A stretch of 64,000 nt of DNA, taken from positions 1,054,001-1,118,000 of the forward strand of contig NZ_CP088022.1 in assembly GCF_013373795.3 (NCBI RefSeq), in the 5' to 3' direction. The notes under the pieces are model-generated. The model did not search any database, was not told the origin of the DNA, and saw only the letters and a program-made list of their open reading frames with translations. Of this stretch, positions 53,009 through 61,583 are shown piece by piece. The position numbers and the translations under genes are program-made. The stretch comes from Bradyrhizobium quebecense (GTDB taxonomy: Bacteria; Pseudomonadota; Alphaproteobacteria; Rhizobiales; Xanthobacteraceae). The first letter of the stretch is position 1. Every line of letters starts with the position of its first letter.

Positions 53009-53545
53009 ATGGCACGCAAGAAATCGTTGGATGAGAACCGGCCGGGGCAGGGCGACGAGGCGTCGTCGCGACGGACCCCGATGCGCGAGTTCTCGCGCTC
53101 GCTGCCGATGTCGCTGCTCCGTGCGCGCGAGGCGGTGATGCGGCAGTTCCGTCCGTCGCTGCGCAATCACGGACTGACCGAGCAGCAGTGGCGGATTTTG
53201 CGTGCGCTCACCGCGGTCGATGAGATCGAGGTCACCGAGCTCGCCCGCGTGGCGTTTCTGCTCGGCCCGAGCCTGTCGCGAATCCTGCGTGATCTCGAGG
53301 CGCGCGCGTTGATCGAGCGCAAGGCGGCGGAGAACGACGGGCGGCGCGCGGTGGTCTCGATCTCGGCCAAGGGGTTGAAGCTGATCGAGGCGGTGGCGCC
53401 GACGTCGGAGGCGATCTACGCCGAGATCACACGACGATATGGCGCGCGCAAGCTTGCCGAGTTGCACGAGATGCTGGGCGCGCTGGAGGCAAGCCTCGCC
53501 GGAATGGGCTTGGCCGATGACGCCGAAGTCGAGGCCGACGAGTAA
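53009..53545 (+). CDS. hpaR: Homoprotocatechuate degradation regulator HpaR (MarR family)
   Basis: 178 aa from ATG 53009. Winged-helix core: LTEQQWRILRAL, VTELARVAFLLGPSLSRILRDL and the wing IERKAAENDGRRAVVSIS. A roughly 30-residue charged N-terminal extension precedes it. The family represses the hpa meta-cleavage operon and is released by 4-hydroxyphenylacetate or homoprotocatechuate. It diverges from hpaH over the palindrome at 52927-52938. Confidence 0.92.
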   Translation: MARKKSLDENRPGQGDEASSRRTPMREFSRSLPMSLLRAREAVMRQFRPSLRNHGLTEQQWRILRALTAVDEIEVTELARVAFLLGPSLSRILRDLEARALIERKAAENDGRRAVVSISAKGLKLIEAVAPTSEAIYAEITRRYGARKLAELHEMLGALEASLAGMGLADDAEVEADE

Positions 53546-53570
53546 TCGCGGCGATGCGCGGCAATGCCGC

Positions 53571-54566
53571 TCACGCCATGTAGGGCACGCGCGAGATCAC
53601 GTTGACGGCGCGGAATTCGGCGATCCAGCCGGCAACCTTGGAGTGCGACCACTCGATATGGCGGCGCAACGTCGCGGCGGCCGTATCGCCGTCGCGGGCG
53701 CGCAAGGCTTCGATGATCACCAGATGCTCGTCCATGAAGGAATCGATCTGCGGCGCGGTCAGGGCGACCTGGATGTGCTTGCCGATCACGAAAGCGCAAT
53801 GGGTGCGCTTGAGCGCTTCGATCATCTCGCGATTGATGCCGTAACCCAGGCAGCGGATATGGAGGTCGCCCTCGATCTCATCGAGCTCGCCGACGCCGAC
53901 GCGGCTGCGGAATTGGATCCCTTCGCGCAGCCGCTCCGCCATCCGGTCAAGCAGCGCGGTCGGAATCCTCGCCGCAGCGGATTTGAGGAGCAGCGGCTCG
54001 AGGGTTGCGCGCACCTCGAAGATGTCGCGGAGGCGATCCTCATCAAGCGGCACGACATACCAATGAGCCTTGGCGCCTTTCTCCAGGATTCCGATCGCCT
54101 GCGCACGTAGCAGCAAATTGCGCGCAACCGTGCGCCCGACCCGGAAGTGCCGCGCCAATGCGAGCTCGCTGACGCGGAAGCGTCCGAACAGCGACCGGTA
54201 GATGATCTCGCGCTCGAGCTTGTAATAGAGCGTATCCCAGGCGTCGCTGCGCACCGCCTCGACGGGGCCGTCGGTCAGCCCAAACATCTCCGGCGTGATC
54301 GGGACGCGCCGCGGGTCGACCTTGCGCTTGCCGGCGATCACGCCGCGGCCATCGAAGCGGCGCACCAGGCCGATGTGCTCGAGCTGTTCGAAGGCCTGCC
54401 GTACCGGCGAGCGGCTCGAGCCGAACAAGGTCGCGATCGCCGATTCGGAGAGAACCGTGCCGGGTGGCACGTCACCGGCCCGGATGTGCTTCGCCAATGC
54501 GCTCTTGATCAGCGCGTAGGCCGGCTGTTTTCGTCTGGTCTGCGATTTCGCTCTTGGAATCGACAT
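53571..54566 (-). CDS. GntR family regulator with two winged-helix domains and FCD domain
   Basis: 331 aa from ATG 54566; an earlier in-frame ATG at 54608 is possible. A normal GntR head (about 16-78: VLSESAIATLFGSSRSPVRQ) is followed by a second winged-helix-like segment (about 112-172: FRVSELALARHFRVGRTVAR). Then comes an FCD ligand domain (about 175-310) with DIFEVRATLEPLLLKSA. FCD domains bind small organic acids. It points away from the ABC-Ldh-HpaI-UxaA operon, which it most likely controls. Confidence 0.88.
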   Translation of the reverse strand: MSIPRAKSQTRRKQPAYALIKSALAKHIRAGDVPPGTVLSESAIATLFGSSRSPVRQAFEQLEHIGLVRRFDGRGVIAGKRKVDPRRVPITPEMFGLTDGPVEAVRSDAWDTLYYKLEREIIYRSLFGRFRVSELALARHFRVGRTVARNLLLRAQAIGILEKGAKAHWYVVPLDEDRLRDIFEVRATLEPLLLKSAAARIPTALLDRMAERLREGIQFRSRVGVGELDEIEGDLHIRCLGYGINREMIEALKRTHCAFVIGKHIQVALTAPQIDSFMDEHLVIIEALRARDGDTAAATLRRHIEWSHSKVAGWIAEFRAVNVISRVPYMA

Positions 54567-54656
54567 GGATGACTGCCCGCCGGTCACACTATCATGTGAT
54601 CCCGTCATGGTCGCTGGTAGCAGGCATTTACACACCGTTGCCAGCGACTTTTGACT

Positions 54657-54668
54657 ATTGCGTGCAAT
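54657..54668. promoter_or_regulatory. Candidate operator of the GntR/FCD regulator
   Basis: ATTGCGTGCAAT, a palindrome with outer ATTG/CAAT, followed by a direct GTGCAAT repeat (54669-54675). A TTGACT at 54651 could be a -35 element of the plus-strand operon. The position fits autoregulation and control of the ABC operon. Confidence 0.45.
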
Positions 54669-54854
54669 GTGCAATCATGTTTAGCTATGTCAAACGCCAG
54701 ATTGATGGCAGCCGTTGCGCGTCTTGTGCGCCGCAAGCGGCGCTCACGTTTGTTCGTCGTGCCGATTGACGGCTGCGGATAGGCACTCGATCGACGCGTC
54801 AGCTCGTTTCAACGCAGCCGATATGCAAGTCGGCGCACCAAAAGGGAGGATTGA

Positions 54855-56000
54855 ATGAAACTGACGAGGCGTGAGTTTTCCGCCGGCTTGGCGGCAGGTC
54901 TCGCTGCTCCCGCGCTGATGCGCAGCGCTTGGGCGCAGGGAGCGACCATCAAGATCGGCATGTGCGTGCCGGTGACCGGACCGGCAGCGGAGCAGGGCCT
55001 GTGGGCCCAGAACGGCGCCAAGCTGGCGCTGGCCGCGGTCAACAAGGCCGGCGGCGTGCTCGGCAAGCAGGTCGAACTCGTCATCGAGGACGACCAGACC
55101 ACCAATCCGGGCATCGTGCTGGCGTTCTCCAAGCTTGCCGCGCAGCCCGACATCGTTGCCTTCCTCGGTTCGATCCGCTCGACCCAGGTGCAGGCGATGG
55201 CGCCCGACGTGATCAAGGTCGGCAAGCCGGTGATGATCGGCGGCACCAATCCCGATCTCACCCATTCCGGTAATCCCTGGCTGTTCCGCTTCCGCCCGAA
55301 TGACAATTATTCCGGCCGCGTGATTGCCGATTTCGGCGTCACCACGCTCGGCAAGAAGAAATGGGCGATCGTCCATTCCACCGACGCCTTCGGTACTGCG
55401 GGCGGCAAGGCACTCACCGAGGCGCTGACCAAGCTCGGCGCGCCGCCGGTGCTTGACCAGGGCTATGCCAACCAGAGCCAGGACTTCACCCCGGTCGTGC
55501 TGGCCGTAAAGCAGTCCGGAGCCGACGTGCTCGGCACCTACTTCACCTTCGAGAACGACCTCGGCATCTTTGCCCGGCAGTTGCGCCAGCTCGGCGTCAA
55601 CATCCCCTGGGTCGGCTCGCCCTCGGTGGTGGCGGTCTCCTCGACCAAGCTCGCCGGTCCGGCGCTGTTTGGCACCTATGGGGTCGCCGACTTCGCCGAA
55701 GACTCGAGCGATACCGCGAAGGCGTTCGGCAAGTCTTATCGTGATGCCTACAAGACCGCGCCCGACAACCAGAGCGCCTGGCCGTACGACGCGATCACCA
55801 TCCTGTCGGCGGCGATCAACAAGGCCGGCTCGACCGATCCGAACAAGATCCGCGACGCCATCCTGGCGACGCAGAAATTCGCCGGTGCGGAAGGCGAGTA
55901 TAATTTCGACAAGAACGGCGACGGCCTGCACGGCTACAATGTTGTGAAGAACGACAAGGGCAAGATCGTTTACGACAAGCATATCGACTTCAACGATTGA
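54855..56000 (+). CDS. ABC transporter substrate-binding protein, LIV-BP family (Tat signal)
   Basis: 381 aa. The signal MKLTRREFSAGLAAGLAAPA carries a twin Arg (TRREF), so Tat export is likely. AAAGGGAGGATTGA gives a strong ribosome binding site. The mature part begins IKIGMCVPVTGPAAEQG. It should bind the organic acid degraded by the downstream enzymes. First gene of an operon to 63107. Confidence 0.94.
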   Translation: MKLTRREFSAGLAAGLAAPALMRSAWAQGATIKIGMCVPVTGPAAEQGLWAQNGAKLALAAVNKAGGVLGKQVELVIEDDQTTNPGIVLAFSKLAAQPDIVAFLGSIRSTQVQAMAPDVIKVGKPVMIGGTNPDLTHSGNPWLFRFRPNDNYSGRVIADFGVTTLGKKKWAIVHSTDAFGTAGGKALTEALTKLGAPPVLDQGYANQSQDFTPVVLAVKQSGADVLGTYFTFENDLGIFARQLRQLGVNIPWVGSPSVVAVSSTKLAGPALFGTYGVADFAEDSSDTAKAFGKSYRDAYKTAPDNQSAWPYDAITILSAAINKAGSTDPNKIRDAILATQKFAGAEGEYNFDKNGDGLHGYNVVKNDKGKIVYDKHIDFND

Positions 56001-56009
56001 TCGCGGCTC

Positions 56010-56038
56010 GGCCTCGCCGGCAAAACCGGCGAGGCCGA
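56010..56038 (+). promoter_or_regulatory. Stem-loop between binding-protein and permease genes
   Basis: Perfect 12-bp stem (56010-56021 with 56027-56038) and CAAAA loop, beginning 9 bases after the stop and without a T-run. Such hairpins commonly stabilise binding-protein mRNA and reduce expression of the permeases. Confidence 0.6.
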
Positions 56039-56072
56039 TCTTCTGCGCACACTGTTCTGATCGAGCGCTGTC

Positions 56073-56948
56073 ATGGATCTGGTTCTACAACTGCTGTTCA
56101 CCGGCATCGGCATCGGCGCGGTCTACGCGCTGGTCGCGCTCGGTTTCGTGCTGATCTTCCGCGCCACCAACGTGGTGAACTTCGCGCAAGGCGAGTTCTC
56201 GATGGTGGCCGCCTATCTGATGGTGGTGTTCTCGGTCGATCTCGGCTGGCCTTACTGGCTGTCGTTCCTGATCGCGCTCGCCGGCATGGCGCTGTTTGGC
56301 GTCATCTTCAATCTTGGCGTCTATTATCCGCTGCGCCACCGCACCTATCTGCCTGTCATCATCGCCACCATCGGCGCCTCGATCCTGCTGTCGAACTCGG
56401 TGCTGGCGATCTACGGCCCGCAGCCGCAGGTGCTGCAGGGCTGGTTCGATACGCCCGGCATCCAGCTCGGCCCGGTCTATCTCGACAGCCAGTATCTGTT
56501 GATCATCGGCGTCACGATCCTCCTGGTGCTGTTCAATTTCTGGTTCTTCGAGAAGACGCTGCTCGGCAAGAAACTGCAGGCGACCTCGCAGGACAAGGAG
56601 ATGGCGTCGCTGCTCGGCATTTCCGTCCCCACCATGATCATGATCACCTTCATCTATTCGGCCGTGCTCGGCGGTCTCGCAGGCATCCTGGTGGCGCCCG
56701 TGCTGTTCGTCTCGATCCAGATGGGCTCGACGATTGCGCTGAAGGCGTTTGCCGCGACCATCATCGGCGGCTTCGGCGATGTCGCCGGCGCCATCGTCGG
56801 CGGTCTGGCGCTCGGCGTCATCGAGACGTTCGGCGCCGCCTACATTTCGGTGCCGTACAAGGACGGCTTTGCATTTCTGGTGCTGATCGCTTTCCTGGTG
56901 TTCCGGCCGCAGGGCATCTTCGGCGAACGCGTCGCGGAGAAAGCATGA
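56073..56948 (+). CDS. LIV-type ABC transporter permease (LivH family)
   Basis: 291 aa, eight or so membrane helices; GFVLIFRATNVVNFAQGEFS is the LivH signature. The coupling region reads LQATSQDKEMASLLGISVPT. Its stop overlaps the start of the LivM-LivG fusion (ATGA). Confidence 0.94.
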   Translation: MDLVLQLLFTGIGIGAVYALVALGFVLIFRATNVVNFAQGEFSMVAAYLMVVFSVDLGWPYWLSFLIALAGMALFGVIFNLGVYYPLRHRTYLPVIIATIGASILLSNSVLAIYGPQPQVLQGWFDTPGIQLGPVYLDSQYLLIIGVTILLVLFNFWFFEKTLLGKKLQATSQDKEMASLLGISVPTMIMITFIYSAVLGGLAGILVAPVLFVSIQMGSTIALKAFAATIIGGFGDVAGAIVGGLALGVIETFGAAYISVPYKDGFAFLVLIAFLVFRPQGIFGERVAEKA

Positions 56949-58717
56949 GCGCCAGCGACAACATGATTCCGGCGCCGGCCGTGCGCTCGAAGCCGCTGAT
57001 TATCCGCCATCTGCCGTATTTCATCGGCGCGGCTGCGCTGGTGGCGCTCGCCGCCGGCATGCAGTTCGACGGTTACATCCTCAACATCCTGCTACAGGCG
57101 ACGACGTTCTCGATCGCGGTGTTCGGGCTTTCGGTCGTGCTCGGCCTGTGCGGCCAGATCAACCTGGCGCAGGCCGCGTTCTTCGGCTTCGGCGCCTATG
57201 TCGTCGGCCTCGGGACCGCCGACCTGCATCTGAACTTCTGGCTTTGCCTGGTCGGCGCCTGCGCGATCACGCTGGTCGCCGGCGCGTTTCTGGGCATGTC
57301 GACGCTGCGGCTCGGCGGGCACTACCTTGCGATGGTGACGATCTCGTTCCAGCAGATCGTGACGCTGGTGATGATCAACGCCATCGGCGTGACCCACGGG
57401 CCGGACGGCATCGCGAACATTCGTCGGCCCGAGCTGTTCCAGTCCTCGCAAAGCTATCTCGCCTTCTGCGTCGCGATGCTTGCGATCGTCGGCTATCTGG
57501 TCTGGCATTTGCCTGACACCAAGCTTGGCCGCGCCATGCGCGCGGTGCGCGACAATGAGCTCGCGGCCGGCGTCAACGGCATCGACGTGTTCCGCACCAA
57601 GGTCTACGCCTTCGCGGTGTGCGCAGTGCTCGGCGGCCTCGCCGGCGGCCTGTTCGCCGGCGGCTTTGCCTATGTCAGTCCGGACCAGTTCTCGTTCGCG
57701 GAATCCATTCAGTTCCTGACCATGTCGCTGCTCGGCGGCGTGGCCTCGCCGATCGGCTCCGCGATCGGCACCGGGCTGTTGATCCTGATCCCGGAATGGC
57801 TGCGCTTCCTGAAGAGTGTGCCGGGCCTCTACCTCGCGATCTACGGCCTGTCGGTGATCCTGATCATCCGCTTCATGCCGGACGGCATCTGGGGCTTCGT
57901 GTCCGACGCGTTCACACGCTGGCGCGCGAACACCAAGGCGCCGCCGGTTGCCGGAGCGCTCCAGCTCAAGCCTGCGACGACCGGCGGCGACATCGTGCTC
58001 GAAGTCACCGGGCTCTCGAAGCATTTCGGCGGCCTCAAGGCGGTGGATGACGTCGACATCGCGGTGAAGCGCGGCGGCGTGCATGCGCTGATCGGACCCA
58101 ACGGCTCCGGCAAGACCACGACGCTGAACGTCTTGTCCGGCCTCTACAAGGCGACCGCGGGCAAGATCGTGCTCGACGGCACCGACATCACCAGCATGGC
58201 GCCGCATCAGCGCACCGCGGCGGGGCTCGGACGCACCTTCCAGAACATCCGCCTGTTCCGCTCGATGACCGCGCTGGAGAATGTCGAGATCGGCGCCGAG
58301 CGTCCGGGCAACACCATGATCGGGAAGGGCGACGACGCGCTGACCGAGCGGGCGATGGAGGCTTTGACCTTCGTCGGCCTCGGCAACCGCGCCAACGAGT
58401 TGATCTCGAGCTTCTCCTACGGCCATCAGCGCCTGATCGAGATCGCGCGGGCGCTGGCGTCGAACCCGACGCTGCTGTTGCTCGACGAGCCGGCTGCCGG
58501 CCTCAACTCGACCGAGAAGCTCGAACTGCACGAGTTGCTCAAGCGCATCGCGGCCCAGGGCCTCACCATCCTGATCATCGATCACGACATGACGCTGGTC
58601 TCGGAAGCCGCCCAGCACATCACCGTGCTGAACTTCGGACGCCGCATCGCGGACGGCGAGTCGATGGCGGTGCTGCGTCATCCCGACGTCGTCTCCGCCT
58701 ATCTCGGGAGCGAATGA
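56945..58717 (+). CDS. Fused LIV-type ABC permease-ATPase (LivM-LivG)
   Basis: 590 aa. Residues 1-325 are a LivM-type permease (GLCGQINLAQAAFFGFGAY, VRDNELAAGVNGIDVFRTK). After a short linker (WRANTKAPPVAGALQ), residues about 348-590 are a LivG-type ATPase with Walker A GPNGSGKTT (about 384), signature FSYGHQR (about 489) and Walker B LLLLDEPAAGL (about 510). The frame is continuous with no stop or rescue start at the join. Such fusions occur in this transporter family; the homologous operon at 36-39 kb keeps them separate. Confidence 0.93.
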   Translation: MSASDNMIPAPAVRSKPLIIRHLPYFIGAAALVALAAGMQFDGYILNILLQATTFSIAVFGLSVVLGLCGQINLAQAAFFGFGAYVVGLGTADLHLNFWLCLVGACAITLVAGAFLGMSTLRLGGHYLAMVTISFQQIVTLVMINAIGVTHGPDGIANIRRPELFQSSQSYLAFCVAMLAIVGYLVWHLPDTKLGRAMRAVRDNELAAGVNGIDVFRTKVYAFAVCAVLGGLAGGLFAGGFAYVSPDQFSFAESIQFLTMSLLGGVASPIGSAIGTGLLILIPEWLRFLKSVPGLYLAIYGLSVILIIRFMPDGIWGFVSDAFTRWRANTKAPPVAGALQLKPATTGGDIVLEVTGLSKHFGGLKAVDDVDIAVKRGGVHALIGPNGSGKTTTLNVLSGLYKATAGKIVLDGTDITSMAPHQRTAAGLGRTFQNIRLFRSMTALENVEIGAERPGNTMIGKGDDALTERAMEALTFVGLGNRANELISSFSYGHQRLIEIARALASNPTLLLLDEPAAGLNSTEKLELHELLKRIAAQGLTILIIDHDMTLVSEAAQHITVLNFGRRIADGESMAVLRHPDVVSAYLGSE

Positions 58718-59445
58718 TGCCGCTGCTCGAAATCCGCAATCTCGTGGTCCGCTACGGCGAGATCGAGGCCCTGCGCGGCGTCACCATCGCCGTGGAACAG
58801 GGCCAGGTGGTCACGCTGCTCGGCGCCAATGGCGCCGGCAAGTCGACCACGCTGCGCGCAATCTCCGGCCTCGCCAAACCCGCCTCCGGCGACATCCTGT
58901 TCGACGGTCATTCGATCGCGGGCCTCGGGCCGGAAGCGATCGTGCGGCTCGGCATCTCGCATGTGCCGGAAGGCCGCCGCGTATTCCCGGGTCTCACCGT
59001 GAAAGAGAACATCATGCTCGGCGCGTCGAACCGGAAGGTCGGGGCCGCGCAGATCTCGCGCGAAGCCGACGCGATGTTCGACCTGTTCCCGGACATCCGC
59101 GCCTTCTCCAACGCGCTCGGCTGGACGCTGTCCGGCGGCCAGCTGCAGATGGTCGCGGTGGCGCGCGGCCTGATGGCCAAGCCGCGGCTGTTGCTGCTGG
59201 ATGAACCTTCGCTCGGGCTGGCGCCTGTCATCGTGCAGGCGGTGTTCCGCATCATTTCGCAGATCAGGAAGGACACCACGGTCTTGCTCGTCGAGCAAAA
59301 TGCGCGCATGGGACTTTCGGTCGCCGATCACGGTTTCGTCCTGGAAACCGGGCGGATCGTGCTGGGCGGCAAGCCCGACGAATTGTGGGGCAATGAAGCC
59401 ATCGCCGCAGCCTATCTCGGCGGTCACGCCAAAACCCACGCTTAA
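58714..59445 (+). CDS. LIV-type ABC transporter ATPase (LivF family)
   Basis: 243 aa. Walker A GANGAGKST, signature TLSGGQLQMV, Walker B LLLLDEPSLGL, H-loop VEQNARM. It overlaps the previous gene by 4 bases. It is the second ATPase of the transporter and pairs with the LivG half of the fusion. Confidence 0.94.
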   Translation: MMPLLEIRNLVVRYGEIEALRGVTIAVEQGQVVTLLGANGAGKSTTLRAISGLAKPASGDILFDGHSIAGLGPEAIVRLGISHVPEGRRVFPGLTVKENIMLGASNRKVGAAQISREADAMFDLFPDIRAFSNALGWTLSGGQLQMVAVARGLMAKPRLLLLDEPSLGLAPVIVQAVFRIISQIRKDTTVLLVEQNARMGLSVADHGFVLETGRIVLGGKPDELWGNEAIAAAYLGGHAKTHA

Positions 59446-59481
59446 CAACGCACTGTGCTTCATCGAGCGAGCTAGTCTTTC

Positions 59482-60567
59482 ATGGTCACCATCAAGGTCG
59501 ATAATCTCATCAACTTCGTGTCCGAAGTGTTTTCCCATTCGGAGTCCTCTCCGGAAGAGGCTAAGCGCATCGCGACCTATTTGACGACCGCGAATCTGAC
59601 AGGCCATGACAGCCACGGCGTGATCCGCGTGCCGGTCTATGTCAGGTGGAAGAAGATGGGCTCGATCGTGCCGAACCAGACCGCCGAGGTCGTGGTCGAC
59701 ACGGCCTCGCTCGCCGTTGTCGACGGCAAGTTCGGCTATGGCCAGACCGTCACGCCTGTCGCGGTCAGGCTCGGCATCGAGAAGTGCAAGAAGGCAGGGC
59801 TTGCGGCGGTCGCGCTGCGCAACTCCGGCCATCTCGGCCGCGTCGGCGACTGGGCCGAAATGGCGGCCGCCGAAGGCCTCGTTTCGGTTCATTTCGTGAC
59901 CGCCGCAGGCTCGCTGCTGGTCGCGCCTTACGGCGGCGTCGAGAAGCGCCTGTCGACCGCGCCGTATTGCGTCGGCATTCCGCGGCAGGGCCAGGATCCG
60001 ATCGTGCTCGATTTCGCGACCTCCGTCGTCGCCGAGGGCAAGTGCCTGGTGGCTAGCCGTGGCGGCAAGAAGCTGCCGCCCGGCGCGTTGGTCGATGCCG
60101 ACGGCACGCTGAGCGAGGATCCGCATGTGCTGTATGGCCCGTACACGCCGGACGGACCGCGCGACCATACCAAGGGAACCGGCGCGATCCGTGCTTTCGG
60201 CGACCACAAGGGCTCGGGCCTCGCCTTCATTTGCGAGCTGCTCGGCGGCGCGCTGACCGGCACCGGCGCGACGTCGTCGGACCGGCGCTTCGCCAACGGC
60301 ATGATGGCGTTCTACATCGATCCCAAGGTGATCGACACCAGCAATTTCTTCGACGGCGAAATCACCCGCTACACCGATTTCATCCGCGCCACCAAACCGA
60401 TCTCTGGCACGGAGTCCGTGCTGGTTCCGGGCGATCCCGAGCGGAAAACCCGTGCCGATCGCACCAGGAATGGCATCCCCTTGCCTGACGACACTTGGGC
60501 GGCGATAGTGAATACCGCGCGCGAAGTCGGCGTCAGCGAAGTTTCGATCCAGCGGGCGACCAGCTGA
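59482..60567 (+). CDS. Ldh family oxidoreductase (malate/L-lactate/ureidoglycolate dehydrogenase type)
   Basis: 361 aa. Family motif GHDSHGVIRVPVYVRW (catalytic His) near residue 45, RNSGHLGRVGDWAEMAA and GDHKGSGLAFICELLGGALTG. NAD(P)-dependent oxidation of a 2-hydroxy acid, or reverse reduction of a 2-oxo acid. In this operon it may process the substrate before dehydration or the aldol product after cleavage. Confidence 0.92.
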   Translation: MVTIKVDNLINFVSEVFSHSESSPEEAKRIATYLTTANLTGHDSHGVIRVPVYVRWKKMGSIVPNQTAEVVVDTASLAVVDGKFGYGQTVTPVAVRLGIEKCKKAGLAAVALRNSGHLGRVGDWAEMAAAEGLVSVHFVTAAGSLLVAPYGGVEKRLSTAPYCVGIPRQGQDPIVLDFATSVVAEGKCLVASRGGKKLPPGALVDADGTLSEDPHVLYGPYTPDGPRDHTKGTGAIRAFGDHKGSGLAFICELLGGALTGTGATSSDRRFANGMMAFYIDPKVIDTSNFFDGEITRYTDFIRATKPISGTESVLVPGDPERKTRADRTRNGIPLPDDTWAAIVNTAREVGVSEVSIQRATS

Positions 60568-60606
60568 GGCTCGTCCCCCAATAAACCGCAAAGGGAAACG
60601 CGATCA

Positions 60607-61383
60607 ATGGCAAACAAGGTCAAGCAAGTCTGGGCATCGGGCAAGGCGGTGGTGAACGCGTGGCTCGCGATCCCCTCCGGGTTCTCGGCCGAAGTGATCG
60701 CGCAATGCGGCTTCGACAGCGTAACCGTCGACATGCAGCATGGCGTGCAGGATTATCAGTCGATGGTGCAGTGCTTCCAGTCGATGCATGCCCATCCCGT
60801 CACGCCGATGGTCCGCGTGCCCTGGAATGAGCCGGGCATCATCGGCAAGGTGCTCGACGGCGGCGCCTATGGCGTGATCTGCCCGATGGTCAACACGCCG
60901 CAGGAAGCCAAGAACCTGGTTTCCTATGCCAAGTATCCGCCGAAGGGCGTGCGCTCCAACGGCCCGATCCGCGCCGGCATGTACGGCTCGGCCGGCACCT
61001 ATCAGCAGACCGCCAACGACGAGATCGTGCTGCTGCCGATGATGGAGACCAAGACCGCGGTCGAGAACATGGAAGCCATCCTCGATGTCGAAGGCATCGA
61101 CGGCGTCTATATCGGACCGTCCGATCTCGGCTTCTCCTACGGCCTGGTGCCGAAGCTCGATCGCGACGAGCCGGAGATTCTCAAGATCTACGAGAAGATC
61201 ATCAAGGAGTGCGGCAAGCGCGGCCTCAATCCCGGCATCCACTGCTCGGGCGCCGAAGGCGCGGTGCGCGCGATCAACATGGGCTTCAAGCTCGTGACGC
61301 TGTCGAACGAAGTCGGCCTGATGCAGGTCTACGCCAGGATGCAGGTCAACCAAACCCGCGAGAAGTCCGGCGGTAAGGCGTAA
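60607..61383 (+). CDS. HpaI/HpcH family class II aldolase
   Basis: 258 aa. Catalytic His45 (VDMQHGVQDY), Arg70 (MVRVPWNEPG), GGAYGVICPMVNT, metal Glu in MMETKTAVEN and Asp in YIGPSDLGFSYG. The family includes HpaI (dihydroxyheptenedioate), GarL (keto-deoxyglucarate) and YfaU (keto-deoxyrhamnonate). It could serve the neighbouring hpa pathway, but it lies with UxaA and Ldh genes on another operon, which suggests a GarL-like role. Confidence 0.88.
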   Translation: MANKVKQVWASGKAVVNAWLAIPSGFSAEVIAQCGFDSVTVDMQHGVQDYQSMVQCFQSMHAHPVTPMVRVPWNEPGIIGKVLDGGAYGVICPMVNTPQEAKNLVSYAKYPPKGVRSNGPIRAGMYGSAGTYQQTANDEIVLLPMMETKTAVENMEAILDVEGIDGVYIGPSDLGFSYGLVPKLDRDEPEILKIYEKIIKECGKRGLNPGIHCSGAEGAVRAINMGFKLVTLSNEVGLMQVYARMQVNQTREKSGGKA

Positions 61384-61406
61384 GGTCTGTCCGCAATGTT
61401 AGCTCT

Positions 61407-61558
61407 GCTCCCTCGCCCCGCTCTTGCGGGGAGAGGTTGGGGTGAGGGGCCTCCATCCGGCGAGCACTTTGTTTGCGATTGCGCGTGTGCCTTGCCCCTC
61501 ACCCGAATTATCGCTGCGCGAGAATTCGACCTCTCCCCGTAAAGGACGGGGAGAGGTG
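61407..61558. repeat. Dispersed intergenic repeat
   Basis: CTCCCTCGCCCCGCTCTTGC then GGGGAGAGGTTGGGGTGAGG at the left, and CCTCTCCCCGT...ACGGGGAGAGG at the right, two hairpins with CCCCTCACCC complements. It fills the gap between the aldolase and UxaA genes inside the operon. Confidence 0.75.
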
Positions 61559-61583
61559 AAGATAAGGACGAAGGAGAACTCCC

